DNA of 64,000 nucleotides from an uncultured Eubacterium sp. (GTDB lineage Bacteria; Bacillota; Clostridia; Lachnospirales; Lachnospiraceae), in contig CAMUHY010000007.1 in NCBI GenBank assembly GCA_947088865.1, positions 62,001-126,000 of the forward strand, in the 5' to 3' direction. The translations under genes were made by a program, and so were the position numbers. Of this stretch, positions 38,914-47,813 are shown in pieces. The notes below the pieces were generated by a model. It was not told the origin of the DNA. It did not search any database and worked only from the letters and a program-made list of their open reading frames with translations. Position 1 is the stretch's first letter, and each line of letters begins with the position of its first letter.

Positions 38914-40143
38914 TTACGCATCACAAAAATTAATGACTAATTCTTTTATATGGAATGTATGATTTACCAGCCAAACGCGGAGCAATCGTTCCCCCAAAAA
39001 GCCATACACTCTTTTTTGATATGTATCATAATTACTCACATCAATTCTTTTTTCAAGCTCGTCAAGAATATCAAACAGCCATTGACAATAGGCATCAAAC
39101 ACATTTTTTCTGCAAATCATCATATTGCCAATATTCATAAAATTACTGTTCATACACAACTCAAACGCCTGTATATATTCTGGATAACGCTGTCTTATCA
39201 CATCTTTACATACAGCCAAATCCTCCTGATGGTGTTTGACTGCATAATGTTCACTTACATTTTTATACGCTGACATAGAACTATTCCCAATAACAATGTC
39301 ATACTGATTCATCAATTCGCAGACATCTTGTTTATTTAATATCTTTCCATTATTTAAAAAATATCTTCTATAATGGCACAATCCCACAACATCACATGAT
39401 ATATTTTTCCAAATCCAATATATACCTGTCAATTCACAGTATGTATCATTTTTTATGGATATATGTTCTCCTGTATCATCACCAATAAACCCAAGCGATG
39501 ATTTTCCTTGCTTACCCACATGTAAAGGAATATACATACCCTCATTTAAATCCACACCATTAGGAATAGTAAATTCTTTATGTGCTGCAATATAAAGTCT
39601 AATATCTGCTTGTCTCGTCATTTTTGTACTTAAATCTTGTGTGGTATATTCTTTACTATATAAATTACTTTGTGCAGCTTTGCCTTGAATAAGCGCATAT
39701 TGTCTGCCTTCCAAATCAATTGCCTGACAAGCTGCATGGCTTGTCATAAAATTAACAAAATCGACATCGTTTGTATCTGCCACTATCATTTTGCCATGAT
39801 TTAAAAGCCAATTCCATAACGCTTCTTTTGATATCATCATTGTATTATTATATTCGCTGTTCATATCAAAAAAATAGATTAAGTCATAGACTTTTGTATC
39901 CAATATATAAATAGATTTTATATTTGTAATTTTATCATATATCTTTGTATATACTGGCTGAACTTTCTCACTCATAGATACACCCTCAAGGATAATATCC
40001 TTTGAAATCTCACAGTTCATAACTTGCCTTGCAACGGCCCCTATCCTTTGTAAAAATATGCCAAAATCTAATATACTTGTCGGATTTGTCTGTTTTATCC
40101 ACTCAAAATATAAATAAATATCATTGCGGTCCGTAATCACCAT
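38914..40143 (-). CDS. DUF4422 glycosyltransferase-like protein with methyltransferase-like N-terminus
   Basis: About 409 residues from the ATG at 40143 (MVITDRNDIYLYFEW), preferred over 40170 because GGAGATTTTT precedes it. The N-terminal 130 residues (NPTSILDFGIFLQRIGAVARQVM) look like a degraded SAM-methyltransferase fold. From about residue 180 the DUF4422 block is clear: RLYIAAHKEFTIP, MYIPLHVG, LGFIGDDTGEHISIKNDTYCELTGIYWIWKN, GLCHYRRYF. DUF4422 proteins are presumed transferases in capsule or teichoic acid pathways. It lies alone downstream of the rpmG promoter region in the same direction. Confidence 0.82.
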   Translation of the reverse strand: MVITDRNDIYLYFEWIKQTNPTSILDFGIFLQRIGAVARQVMNCEISKDIILEGVSMSEKVQPVYTKIYDKITNIKSIYILDTKVYDLIYFFDMNSEYNNTMMISKEALWNWLLNHGKMIVADTNDVDFVNFMTSHAACQAIDLEGRQYALIQGKAAQSNLYSKEYTTQDLSTKMTRQADIRLYIAAHKEFTIPNGVDLNEGMYIPLHVGKQGKSSLGFIGDDTGEHISIKNDTYCELTGIYWIWKNISCDVVGLCHYRRYFLNNGKILNKQDVCELMNQYDIVIGNSSMSAYKNVSEHYAVKHHQEDLAVCKDVIRQRYPEYIQAFELCMNSNFMNIGNMMICRKNVFDAYCQWLFDILDELEKRIDVSNYDTYQKRVYGFLGERLLRVWLVNHTFHIKELVINFCDA

Positions 40144-40225
40144 AAAAATCTCCATTCTGAAACGTAACATATAAATTGTATATCAAAAATTTGCAAAAAG
40201 GATTTGTATTGTCACATCAAGCCCT

Positions 40226-40248
40226 ATTTGTGACGTTTCAGCACAAAT
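40226..40248. repeat. Short TTTGTG/CACAAA hairpin
   Basis: ATTTGTG, nine bases, CACAAAT: a 7-bp perfect stem upstream of the DUF4422 gene. Its arms resemble those of the more conserved hairpins at 44235 and 55507, but the loop differs. Confidence 0.45.
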
Positions 40249-40336
40249 AATCTACCAACTTATCTATTTGTGAAACAATAAAGGTATCTACATAATTTTT
40301 TACATTATTTTTCTATTTTTATAATAAACTTTATTT

Positions 40337-41695
40337 TCACCCCACATTAATATGTTCCTCTGGATATAATACTTCCTCTTTTTTACGCTTAAAAGCAAGG
40401 GTAATAGCAAAGGTCATACTTCCAATTCTGCCGCAGTACATTACCAAAATAAGCACACATCGGGAAAATACCGTTAAATCTCTTGTAATTCCTGTGGACA
40501 GTCCAACTGTGCCAATTGCTGAAAAAACCTCCATCAAAACATCACTCATTTGCAAATGTTGAGAGGCACATATTGCCATCAAAGCAAAAACTGCCAATCC
40601 AAGATTTAAACCTAAAACCATATTTGCCTTTTTAATATCTTCATCGCCTATTCTTCTTCCAAAGATATTACAGCCTGACGAATTGCGTATATTCGACCAT
40701 ATATAAACCACAAACACCACAAATGTGGTTGTTTTTATACCACCTGCCGTAGAGCCTGAATTGCCGCCAATAAACATTAAAACCAAATGTAAAATAACGC
40801 TTGCATCCATTAAATTTGCCAAATCGAGCGTATTAAAACCTGCTGTTCTTGCAGATACAGAAGTAAAAAGAGAAGACAATGTTCTATCATAAACACCCAT
40901 TCCTGCTTGTAAATTGTCTTTCTCAAAAAATGCAAACAACGCTGCTCCACCAAATATTAATATAAGATTGGTCACAATAACAATTTTAGAATGTAAGGAA
41001 TATTTAGAAAAATGAAATTTATTCTCTTTGACTTCCATCCAAACAATAAAACCTAACCCACCAATAATAATAAGCAGCATAATCGTTACATTAACAACAA
41101 TATCACTCGAAAAATGCGTCAGTGAAGAATATTGTTCAAATCTGCCAAACAAGTCAAACCCTGCATTGCAAAATGCGGATATGGAGTGAAAAATGGCATA
41201 ATAAATTCCTGTAAAAAACCCCAATTCTGGAACAAATCTTGTAGCAAGAAGCAATGCGCCAATCCCTTCTATAATTGCTGTTCCTTTAAAAATATTTTTT
41301 GTCAATTTTACAACGCCAGACAGCTTCATAGAACTAACGCTTTCCTGAATCAGATTTCGTATATTCAACCCTATTTTTTTCTTAAGCAAAACTGAAAACA
41401 TTACACTTATTGTAATAAAGCCTAAACCGCCTATCTGAATCATTGTCAAGATGACAAGCTGTCCAAACATTGTCCATTGTGTATATGTATCACACACAAC
41501 AAGACCTGTCACACAAGTTGCACTGGTTGCTGTAAACATTGCATCCAAAAAATTGCACCAATTTCCATCCTGATTGGATATTGGCAACATTAACAAGAAA
41601 GTGCCTATTGCAATAATTATAAAAAAGCCTAATGCCATTACCTGTGCATATGCCATTTTATTTTTTACTTTTTTGACTTTTTTCTTATAAAACAT
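40337..41695 (-). CDS. TrkH/KtrB-family potassium uptake protein
   Basis: A 452-residue K+ channel-like transporter with four M1-P-M2 repeats. Selectivity loops are visible as ATSATCVTGLVVCD (about 53-66), SISAFCNAGFDLFG (about 175), TSVSARTAGFNTLD (about 287) and FSAIGTVGLSTGIT (about 393). A lone KtrB/TrkH needs a TrkA/KtrA nucleotide-binding partner; none is in the window, so it must be encoded elsewhere. Its start follows the repeated SD motif GCAGAAATGAGGATAAATT. Confidence 0.93.
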   Translation of the reverse strand: MFYKKKVKKVKNKMAYAQVMALGFFIIIAIGTFLLMLPISNQDGNWCNFLDAMFTATSATCVTGLVVCDTYTQWTMFGQLVILTMIQIGGLGFITISVMFSVLLKKKIGLNIRNLIQESVSSMKLSGVVKLTKNIFKGTAIIEGIGALLLATRFVPELGFFTGIYYAIFHSISAFCNAGFDLFGRFEQYSSLTHFSSDIVVNVTIMLLIIIGGLGFIVWMEVKENKFHFSKYSLHSKIVIVTNLILIFGGAALFAFFEKDNLQAGMGVYDRTLSSLFTSVSARTAGFNTLDLANLMDASVILHLVLMFIGGNSGSTAGGIKTTTFVVFVVYIWSNIRNSSGCNIFGRRIGDEDIKKANMVLGLNLGLAVFALMAICASQHLQMSDVLMEVFSAIGTVGLSTGITRDLTVFSRCVLILVMYCGRIGSMTFAITLAFKRKKEEVLYPEEHINVG

Positions 41696-41799
41696 AATTT
41701 ATCCTCATTTCTGCACTGCTTTTGCGCAAAAAACACATTATAACTTAATTTGACTTTTCTTACTTTAACTATAAAAATCAACTTATTTATACAACCTAA

Positions 41800-42741
41800 T
41801 CATAGCATTTTTTTCCTTTTTAAAATCCATAAAGTTATAATACATATAATAATGATTATTCCACAAATAATAGAAAAACCATGCGGCGTATCGGCAAAAG
41901 GCATCCATTCTTCCCCTACGTTCATACCATAAATTCCAGAAATAATGGTTGGAATAGCCATAACCAATGTTATCGAAGTAAGATACTTCATAACATTATT
42001 TAGTTTATTATTGATAATGGAAGTCAACAAATCTCTTGTACCATCAATCACATCTCTGTAAATAACAGTCATCTCAATCGCCTGTTGATACTCTACCATA
42101 ACATCCTCAAGAAGCTCCATATCCTCTGGATACTGTTCAATTCTCTTATAGCGTTTCAACCGCTCTAAAACAATGCTGTTTGCTCTTAATGATGTGGCAA
42201 AATAAACCAGTGTGGACTCTAATTCATGCAATTCAATAATATCTCCGTCTTTTGTGTCTTTTCCAGCGCGTTCTTCTATCTCAACGCGCTTTTTGTCAAT
42301 ACCGCGAAGATACATTTGATACATGGAAGAAGACTTTAAAAGCATCTGATAAATAAACCGCATTTTTTTCTTGGTGCTGAAACTTCTAAGTTTATTTCTA
42401 ACAAAAACTTCCAACACTGGCGTTTGTTCACGGCATATTGTTATAATAGCATTTTGTTTTAATATAATGCCCAAAGGAATCGTCGTATACATTTTTCTTT
42501 CATGTCTTACCTCTGGCGATGGTATATCAACAAGGATAAGGGTATACCCATCTTCAAGACTGATACGGGAACTCTCTTCTTCATCTAACGCCATCGCTAA
42601 ATCATTTATCTCCAATTCATACTGCTTAGCTACTTGTGACAGCTCCTTACTCGTTGGGTCAACCAACTGAACCCACACACCATCTTCATAATCCGACAGC
42701 TTTCTAATAACGCTTTCATCGGTCTTAAATATATTAAGCAT
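41800..42741 (-). CDS. CorA-family divalent metal ion transporter
   Basis: A 313-residue protein with a soluble N-terminal funnel domain, a long helix (about 150-240) and two C-terminal membrane helices. The pore signature YGMNVGEEW follows the first helix (MAIPTIISGIYGMN). It forms pentameric Mg2+ (or Co2+/Ni2+/Zn2+) channels. It is 104 bp from the TrkH start and downstream of the HypA-like/ferredoxin pair, all same strand. The GMN motif is intact. Confidence 0.93.
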   Translation of the reverse strand: MLNIFKTDESVIRKLSDYEDGVWVQLVDPTSKELSQVAKQYELEINDLAMALDEEESSRISLEDGYTLILVDIPSPEVRHERKMYTTIPLGIILKQNAIITICREQTPVLEVFVRNKLRSFSTKKKMRFIYQMLLKSSSMYQMYLRGIDKKRVEIEERAGKDTKDGDIIELHELESTLVYFATSLRANSIVLERLKRYKRIEQYPEDMELLEDVMVEYQQAIEMTVIYRDVIDGTRDLLTSIINNKLNNVMKYLTSITLVMAIPTIISGIYGMNVGEEWMPFADTPHGFSIICGIIIIICIITLWILKRKKML

Positions 42742-42759
42742 AGCCTCTCCTTTCTCAAA

Positions 42760-43023
42760 CTATTCTAATGTTTGTCCTTGAATTTCTTTGACATACTCTG
42801 CTCCATATTCCGTAAGATTTTTATCTACTTCTATCATTAGCACAGCATCCTGCGCAATTGTGTCTATTTTAGCCATATCGAAATAAAATAACAACTCTTT
42901 TTCATGGATACATGAATAGGCGCCAATCACTAATACAATCAAGTCCAGCTTAGTTATACCATTTTCTTGCGCTGTTTTCAACGCAATATCTAATACTTCT
43001 CTACAAACAACCCCTTCGTGCAT
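42760..43023 (-). CDS. HypA-like small protein lacking the zinc domain
   Basis: An 87-residue protein beginning MHEGVVCREVLDIALKTAQENGITKL, then VLVIGAYSCIHEKELLFYFDMAKIDTIAQDAVLMIE. This follows the N-terminal nickel-binding domain of HypA/HybF hydrogenase chaperones (MHE...; IG..S.I....L.F.F), including the nickel-ligand His2. The zinc-finger part with its four Cys is absent, so the product stops at about three quarters of normal length. It is separated from the ferredoxin-type gene by 5 bp and from corA by 18 bp. Possible metal chaperone or sensor; no hydrogenase gene is in the window. Confidence 0.65.
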   Translation of the reverse strand: MHEGVVCREVLDIALKTAQENGITKLDLIVLVIGAYSCIHEKELLFYFDMAKIDTIAQDAVLMIEVDKNLTEYGAEYVKEIQGQTLE

Positions 43024-43028
43024 TTTTA

Positions 43029-44180
43029 CTAATCCTTTTTCCGCTTTGTTTTTACAAATATATTTCGCTCATTCCGAACCATCTGTTTTACAGGTTTCGG
43101 ACATTGAACGATGCACTGCCCACACCCTATACATTTAGAATCATCAAATTGTAAAGTCTTTGACGACTTATCATACCATGTCGCTTCTGTCGGACAGTAT
43201 CTGCCGCATTGGTTACACCCCACACATTGACTGATATCCAATATTTGCGGCTTATAATAACATTTTATAAGAAGCTGCGAAAGTGCGCCCTCTCTATATC
43301 CTTTATACAAAAAGCAGCAATCCACACAGCAATTACATATCATCAATTCCTCTTCATCAGCGCTAATTCCATAATGATATACGGTATGTATACAGCCTTT
43401 TTTTTCTAAATTATCCATCAATACAGTCACTTCTTCAACACTTATTTTTCTTGATACACCATTTTCTACCAGCATATCAGACATACGACCTATGGCAATA
43501 CAGCTTTCAATAGGCATATCATACGAACAACTCTGCCCATTTAACAAACTCATCATTCTGCAAAAACAATTCATTACGCTAATATGGTCTTTATGTTTTA
43601 ATAACAGAGGATACAATTCACCTGATAAATAAATTGCCTGCTCTGATGTAAGTCTTTTATTAATCTGTATTTTTTTACTATTATTTTTACTGTTATTAGA
43701 AACTACTGTTGACATTCTTCCTGTTTCATGTTCCATATGATTTGCATTTATATAATTCATATAGGCTCTGATGGGTGGTATATTAAGGCGTTTTAAAATA
43801 TCTTCAAATTGGGAAAACTTTTTGATTAATGCTTTTCTTGTCTCATTTAAAGGACCCGATGAAAAAATTTCAATCCAGCCAGGAAATATAGGTGCTAATT
43901 CATAAATGTTATTATCGTGTCTTGGCCATAATACACCCCGTTCCATTATATATAAAAAATAAGCTTGAAATTCTTTATCGTCAAGCTGCCATAGCTTTTG
44001 TAATGCTTCTTTTGTATACTCCTTTTCCCCAACAAGAAGGAGTCTGTCTAAATCGGTTTCTGTCATCGCTATCTCAAAACATTCCAATATTACTTTTACA
44101 ACTGGAACGCTAAATTTAGACTTTGTATTCATTAACTTTGCAAGCTGTACAGCCTTTTCTTTATATGATTTTTCCACAAT
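43029..44180 (-). CDS. 4Fe-4S ferredoxin-type protein with DUF-like helical N-terminus
   Basis: About 383 residues. The likely start is GTG at 44180 after GCAGAAATGAGGATTATT; an ATG at 44189 sits inside that ribosome site. The C-terminal 60 residues hold two 4Fe-4S motifs: CVGCNQCGRYCP and CIGCGQCIVQCPKP. A third Cys-rich stretch, LMICNCCVDCCFLYKGY (about residue 290), resembles sites in Fe-S proteins related to heterodisulfide-reductase-like electron carriers. The N-terminal region is helical with PVPVVKVILECF- and PPIRAYMNYI-like segments. Probably an electron carrier or Fe-S oxidoreductase subunit; partner unknown. Confidence 0.75.
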   Translation of the reverse strand: MVEKSYKEKAVQLAKLMNTKSKFSVPVVKVILECFEIAMTETDLDRLLLVGEKEYTKEALQKLWQLDDKEFQAYFLYIMERGVLWPRHDNNIYELAPIFPGWIEIFSSGPLNETRKALIKKFSQFEDILKRLNIPPIRAYMNYINANHMEHETGRMSTVVSNNSKNNSKKIQINKRLTSEQAIYLSGELYPLLLKHKDHISVMNCFCRMMSLLNGQSCSYDMPIESCIAIGRMSDMLVENGVSRKISVEEVTVLMDNLEKKGCIHTVYHYGISADEEELMICNCCVDCCFLYKGYREGALSQLLIKCYYKPQILDISQCVGCNQCGRYCPTEATWYDKSSKTLQFDDSKCIGCGQCIVQCPKPVKQMVRNERNIFVKTKRKKD

Positions 44181-44234
44181 AATCCTCATTTCTGCGCTGT
44201 CTTTTGCGCAAGATTCTTTAGATTCTTTTAGTAA

Positions 44235-44264
44235 CTTTGTGTCAAGCAACGCGCAGACACAAAG
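44235..44264. repeat. Dispersed hairpin repeat, copy 1
   Basis: CTTTGTGTC, a 12-base loop and GACACAAAG form a 9-bp perfect stem. The whole 28-bp core is nearly identical (about 26 of 28) to that at 55508-55537. In both places it stands just upstream of a gene whose ribosome site is the repeated GAAATGAGGA motif. Confidence 0.8.
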
Positions 44265-44326
44265 TGCTAGTTAAATTTTATTTAACTTGTGAAATAATTT
44301 ATTTTTCACACTAATAACCTCTCAAA

Positions 44327-44417
44327 CAAAAAACTATCGCATTAAGTACTCACTATGAAAAAATATAGTATCTCTTAAATAACACTACATTTTTTGATAA
44401 TGTCCCTAATGCGACAG
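44327..44417 (-). terminator. Long (~85-nt) hairpin with T run, between MCP and ferredoxin genes
   Basis: CTGTCGCATTAGG pairs with CTTAATGCGATAG, and inside it AAAAAATGTAGTGT pairs with ATACTATATTTTTT using G-U pairs. On the minus strand the hairpin is followed by TTTTTTG. It should terminate the MCP transcript. Its outer arm and length resemble the rplL-rpoB hairpin at 34922-35022. Confidence 0.78.
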
Positions 44418-44474
44418 CCCTTTAAAAATTTTTACATCAAACCAATATTTCCAATCTGTTTTATTGCCTATTCA

Positions 44475-46193
44475 TTAAAATATAAACTTCCTTGTATCTT
44501 CTGCAAGGTCTTTTGCCATCTCTGCAATTTTATTGGTATCATTGGCACACTCTGAAACAATACTTTGAAGCTCTGTCATAGAAGCCGATGTTTCCTGCGC
44601 TCCTGCTGCATTTTCCTGTGCAATGGCAGCAAGGCTTTCTACAATTTCCGTAACTGCTTGTTTTTCTGTGTTTAATTCTTGAACTTTTCCATTAATATTA
44701 TCTACTGCTAAAACAACCTCATCAACTTCTTGTTTTAACGCCTCAAATACATTTTCTGTATGTTCAAGCATTCTATTTTGTTCCTCAATAATGCTTGTCA
44801 ATTCCATCATTGTTTTAACACTAAGCTCTGAATTGCTGATAAGCTCCTCAATAATTCGTACTATCTCGTTTGCAGAATCCTTTGATTGCTCTGATAATGT
44901 ACGAATCTCATCAGCAACCACTGCAAACCCTTTCCCCATATCACCAGCTCTAGCCGCTTCAATAGAAGCATTGAGTGATAACAAATTCGTTTGACTTGCA
45001 ATTGCCGTAATCATATCGGTAGCTGTTCGGATAGCATTGGCTGACTCATTGGTAGCATATGTCTGTTCATATACTACTTGCACCGATTCTTTTGTCTTAT
45101 TACTGATATCAACAAGTTGTTCAAGCGTCTCATTTACCGTTTTATTATTATCCTTCATCTCTTCTGTACTTCTTCCAAGACGAGTAACACTTCCTGTAAT
45201 TTCATCAATCGCTTGTCCAATATTATTGACTTCATCATTGGCAGACTGTGTCTCTGCTGCCTGTGACGTAGCACCTTTTGCTATCTCATCCGATGCCGCT
45301 TCCATATTGCTTATATTTTCATCAATCGCCCTAAAAGAATCTACATATTTTGCTGCAAAATCTTCAAGCTTATTACTGGTTGTAACAATGCTGCCAATAA
45401 TAGACGTAAGATGTTCAACGACTTCTTTCGTCGCTTTTGCCATATCGCCAATTTCATCCTTACGTTTAACTGCTCTATCGTTATGTTCATATCTTAAAAT
45501 TCCTTGTGCAACCTTATCAATTTCTTTGCTTGTATGCAGCATTCCTTTGGACATCCTATTCGTTAATAAAATATCCATTATCACAACAATAATGATAGAA
45601 ATAATAGTTACAATAATAATTTCTGAAGCGATTTTTCCAATATTATCAACAAGACTATCTCTTGAAATAGCTGTAAATATCATACCAATTATTTCTTCAC
45701 TGCCTTGCTGCTTTAAAGGAATATACATACTTGTGTACTGTTTTCCTGCTATTGTTAAATTATCATTATAAAAAATTTGTCCATTTTTTAAAACAGTATT
45801 GGCAACTTCTTCGCTAGCTTTCGTTCCTGTAAGCCTCTTTCCTTCAGAATCGGTCAATGTTGATGCAGCGCGCATGTCCCCATAAAATATCGTGATTTCT
45901 AACCCTGTTTTATTTTTCAACTCATCAATAACGGAATAATTATTTGAGATGGTAACATCTCCTTTTTTCATAATTCCGTTTGTATATGTAAACTTTTCAC
46001 TGTTGAGCGCCTGATAGCGTTCCATTGTAGCCATCCCATAGGTATATAATTCGCTTCGCATACGCTCTTCTCCCATCTGTGCGACAGAACTAATACCTAT
46101 AATACCAATCAAAACAGAAATTATAATCATTGGCCCTAAAACCAACAGCATTATTCTCCCTCGAAATCGTATCCCTTTTGTTTTTTTATTCAT
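44475..46193 (-). CDS. Methyl-accepting chemotaxis protein
   Basis: About 572 residues from ATG at 46193, after GGGAGGAATGGT. First membrane helix (about 15-38, [19 protein letters not shown]), an extracellular Cache-like sensor to about residue 185 ([26 protein letters not shown]), second helix, HAMP, then the signalling domain with the hairpin tip [40 protein letters not shown]. It would control CheA in response to an unknown ligand. Motility is supported only by this and the YjfB gene; no flagellar genes are in the window. Confidence 0.95.
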   Translation of the reverse strand: MNKKTKGIRFRGRIMLLVLGPMIIISVLIGIIGISSVAQMGEERMRSELYTYGMATMERYQALNSEKFTYTNGIMKKGDVTISNNYSVIDELKNKTGLEITIFYGDMRAASTLTDSEGKRLTGTKASEEVANTVLKNGQIFYNDNLTIAGKQYTSMYIPLKQQGSEEIIGMIFTAISRDSLVDNIGKIASEIIIVTIISIIIVVIMDILLTNRMSKGMLHTSKEIDKVAQGILRYEHNDRAVKRKDEIGDMAKATKEVVEHLTSIIGSIVTTSNKLEDFAAKYVDSFRAIDENISNMEAASDEIAKGATSQAAETQSANDEVNNIGQAIDEITGSVTRLGRSTEEMKDNNKTVNETLEQLVDISNKTKESVQVVYEQTYATNESANAIRTATDMITAIASQTNLLSLNASIEAARAGDMGKGFAVVADEIRTLSEQSKDSANEIVRIIEELISNSELSVKTMMELTSIIEEQNRMLEHTENVFEALKQEVDEVVLAVDNINGKVQELNTEKQAVTEIVESLAAIAQENAAGAQETSASMTELQSIVSECANDTNKIAEMAKDLAEDTRKFIF

Positions 46194-46358
46194 ACCATTC
46201 CTCCCTTGCAAAAAATTTGGTTACGACAATCCCGATTTTAATAAAACTTATAACATAAAATTATTATACCACTTGAGGGCATTTTTGCAATTATAAATTA
46301 CATATTTTCACGTCAACCGCCCTTTTTTTCACAGTAAATATTCTTTATTAAAATAAAT

Positions 46359-46682
46359 TTATTCCAAAAATATTTTCTTATAGAAAATTTCTTTAAAATG
46401 TTTTGTAAATGGTAAATTTTTGCCATTTATCAACACAATATGAACTTTATCAAAACGATATATATAACTTACATTCACAATATCCGACTTATTAATTTGA
46501 ATAAATATATTTTTGTCAACCAAACTTTGAATTTCTTTTAATGTTCCATTATATATAATCTCACCATGCGTTGTTTGAATTGTTATCTTATGTCCGTTAC
46601 AGCTAAAATACTCGATATCACATACACGAACGCCCATTCTGCTTTTTCCTTTTGTATACCAAAAAAAGTCATTATTTTTCAT
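46359..46682 (-). CDS. LytTR-type DNA-binding protein
   Basis: A 107-residue protein consisting of a single LytTR domain: VCDIEYFSCNGHKITIQTTHGEIIYNGTLKEIQSLVDKNIFIQINKSDIVNVSYIYRF and NGKNLPFTKHFKEIF. No receiver domain is attached, so it is a stand-alone regulator. LytTR proteins often control bacteriocin, competence or virulence genes. It is 23 bp downstream of the double-HTH regulator and probably cotranscribed with it. GGGGGAGTAATATG gives the ribosome site. Confidence 0.85.
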   Translation of the reverse strand: MKNNDFFWYTKGKSRMGVRVCDIEYFSCNGHKITIQTTHGEIIYNGTLKEIQSLVDKNIFIQINKSDIVNVSYIYRFDKVHIVLINGKNLPFTKHFKEIFYKKIFLE

Positions 46683-46705
46683 ATTACTCCCCCACTATAC
46701 TGCTT

Positions 46706-47407
46706 TTACTTTAAACAAAGTAGCTCATATAATTTTAAAATATCCATTTCTTTGCATTGTTTCAAATCATTGGAATATCCAATAAATGAAAAATTTTCCA
46801 CTTTTCCTGTTATCACAAACCAAGGATTAATATCATACACCTTATAAATCAAAATAAGTTCTTCAATCTTTATATTGCGGATTCCCTTCTCAATAGCGCT
46901 GTACGACTTACTCTTTATTCCTAATTCTTTTTCAACATCCGTATATCTTAAACTTCTGCTTTTTCTAATACACTTTAAAACCAACATTTCTGGTGCATTT
47001 TCATATTTTTCTTTATCTTTAACGTCCTCAATAATTTCGAGCATATTTATATTATAAAAAATATTATGATTTTCAGGATATTTATTTTTAATTTGAAGCT
47101 TAATCACAGTAAGCATCATTCTTATATATACATTTCTATTAAAATATTTCATAGTAATTAATGTTCCAAATTGATTTTGATTACTTTTTGTTCCTGTTAT
47201 AAGATAATCAATATCAATATCGGTTCTATTTGACATACTTCTTAACATATTTACCGACAATGGCTTAATACCCTTTTCAACATTAGAAATTGTCCCTTCA
47301 CTAAAAAAAATTTCATTTTTCATTTGTTCTAAAGTCAATCCTGAGTTTTTTCTAAATTCCCTTATTCTTCTTCCAATATTAATATTATAATTACACTCTT
47401 GCAGCAC
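46706..47407 (-). CDS. Transcription regulator with two XRE-type HTH domains
   Basis: A 233-residue protein. The N-terminal helix-turn-helix is IGRRIREFRKNSGLTLEQMKNEIFFSEGTISNVEKGIKPLSVNML (about 12-56); a second similar domain lies near 155-205 (LRYTDVEKELGIKSKSYSAIEKGIRNIKIEELILIYKVYDINPWFVITG). The middle is helical. It starts with GTG at 47407 after GGAGGAACCTAAAAC. The next gene is a LytTR regulator. Two XRE domains in one chain could bind two operators or act as a self-paired dimer. Targets unknown. Confidence 0.82.
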   Translation of the reverse strand: MLQECNYNINIGRRIREFRKNSGLTLEQMKNEIFFSEGTISNVEKGIKPLSVNMLRSMSNRTDIDIDYLITGTKSNQNQFGTLITMKYFNRNVYIRMMLTVIKLQIKNKYPENHNIFYNINMLEIIEDVKDKEKYENAPEMLVLKCIRKSRSLRYTDVEKELGIKSKSYSAIEKGIRNIKIEELILIYKVYDINPWFVITGKVENFSFIGYSNDLKQCKEMDILKLYELLCLK

Positions 47408-47435
47408 GTTTTAGGTTCCTCCTAAATATTTAAGA

Positions 47436-47560
47436 ACGCCTGCAGCTCACCAGCCGCAGGCGTGAAGTTTATCTTCTTAAATAATAATATTCCTATTTAT
47501 TCCTATTGCGAAGAATCCAATTATAGACTTTATTTCCAAATTAGAATAGTTTTTATTCTA
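47436..47560 (-). promoter_or_regulatory. Leader hairpin and upstream palindrome of the double-HTH gene
   Basis: In the 5' leader ACGCCTGC (47436-47443) pairs with GCAGGCGT (47456-47463), with an inner GC/GC step, giving a strong stem 30 nt before the start and no T run. Further upstream TAGAATA-gtttt-TATTCTA (47542-47560) is a palindrome in A/T-rich DNA, a candidate operator for autoregulation. The rest up to 47652 shows no gene. Confidence 0.5.
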
Positions 47561-47652
47561 TAAGAATTTATATTCAATTATTAATTGTACTTTTAGTATT
47601 CGTATATATTATTATATTCTACCTTGTATATTTCTTTACATCTAAATTATTT

Positions 47653-47811
47653 TTAACGGTCACACTTTTTTGTATGAATATTGCAGCTTGCACAGTTTCC
47701 ATTACAGCCACCTTTACCATCACCAATTTTTTTGTCACGCATATACGATATAAATACATAAATTCCTATCACAATCATAAGAATCAATGCTCCTGCTATA
47801 ATTTTCAACAT
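47653..47811 (-). CDS. 52-residue Cys-rich membrane micro-protein (FeoB-associated-like)
   Basis: MLKIIAGALILMIVIGIYVF and SYM form one membrane helix (2-24), followed by a basic segment and a Cys-rich tail GGCNGNCASCNIHTKKC. The plan (helix, then Gly/Cys tail) is that of the small FeoB-associated Cys-rich membrane proteins, though no feoA/feoB is in the window. The ATG is 2 nt after the DUF2974 gene's TGA and its ribosome site GGAGGG lies inside the last codons of that gene, so it is translationally coupled. The four Cys could bind iron or zinc. Confidence 0.72.
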   Translation of the reverse strand: MLKIIAGALILMIVIGIYVFISYMRDKKIGDGKGGCNGNCASCNIHTKKCDR

Positions 47812-47813
47812 AT

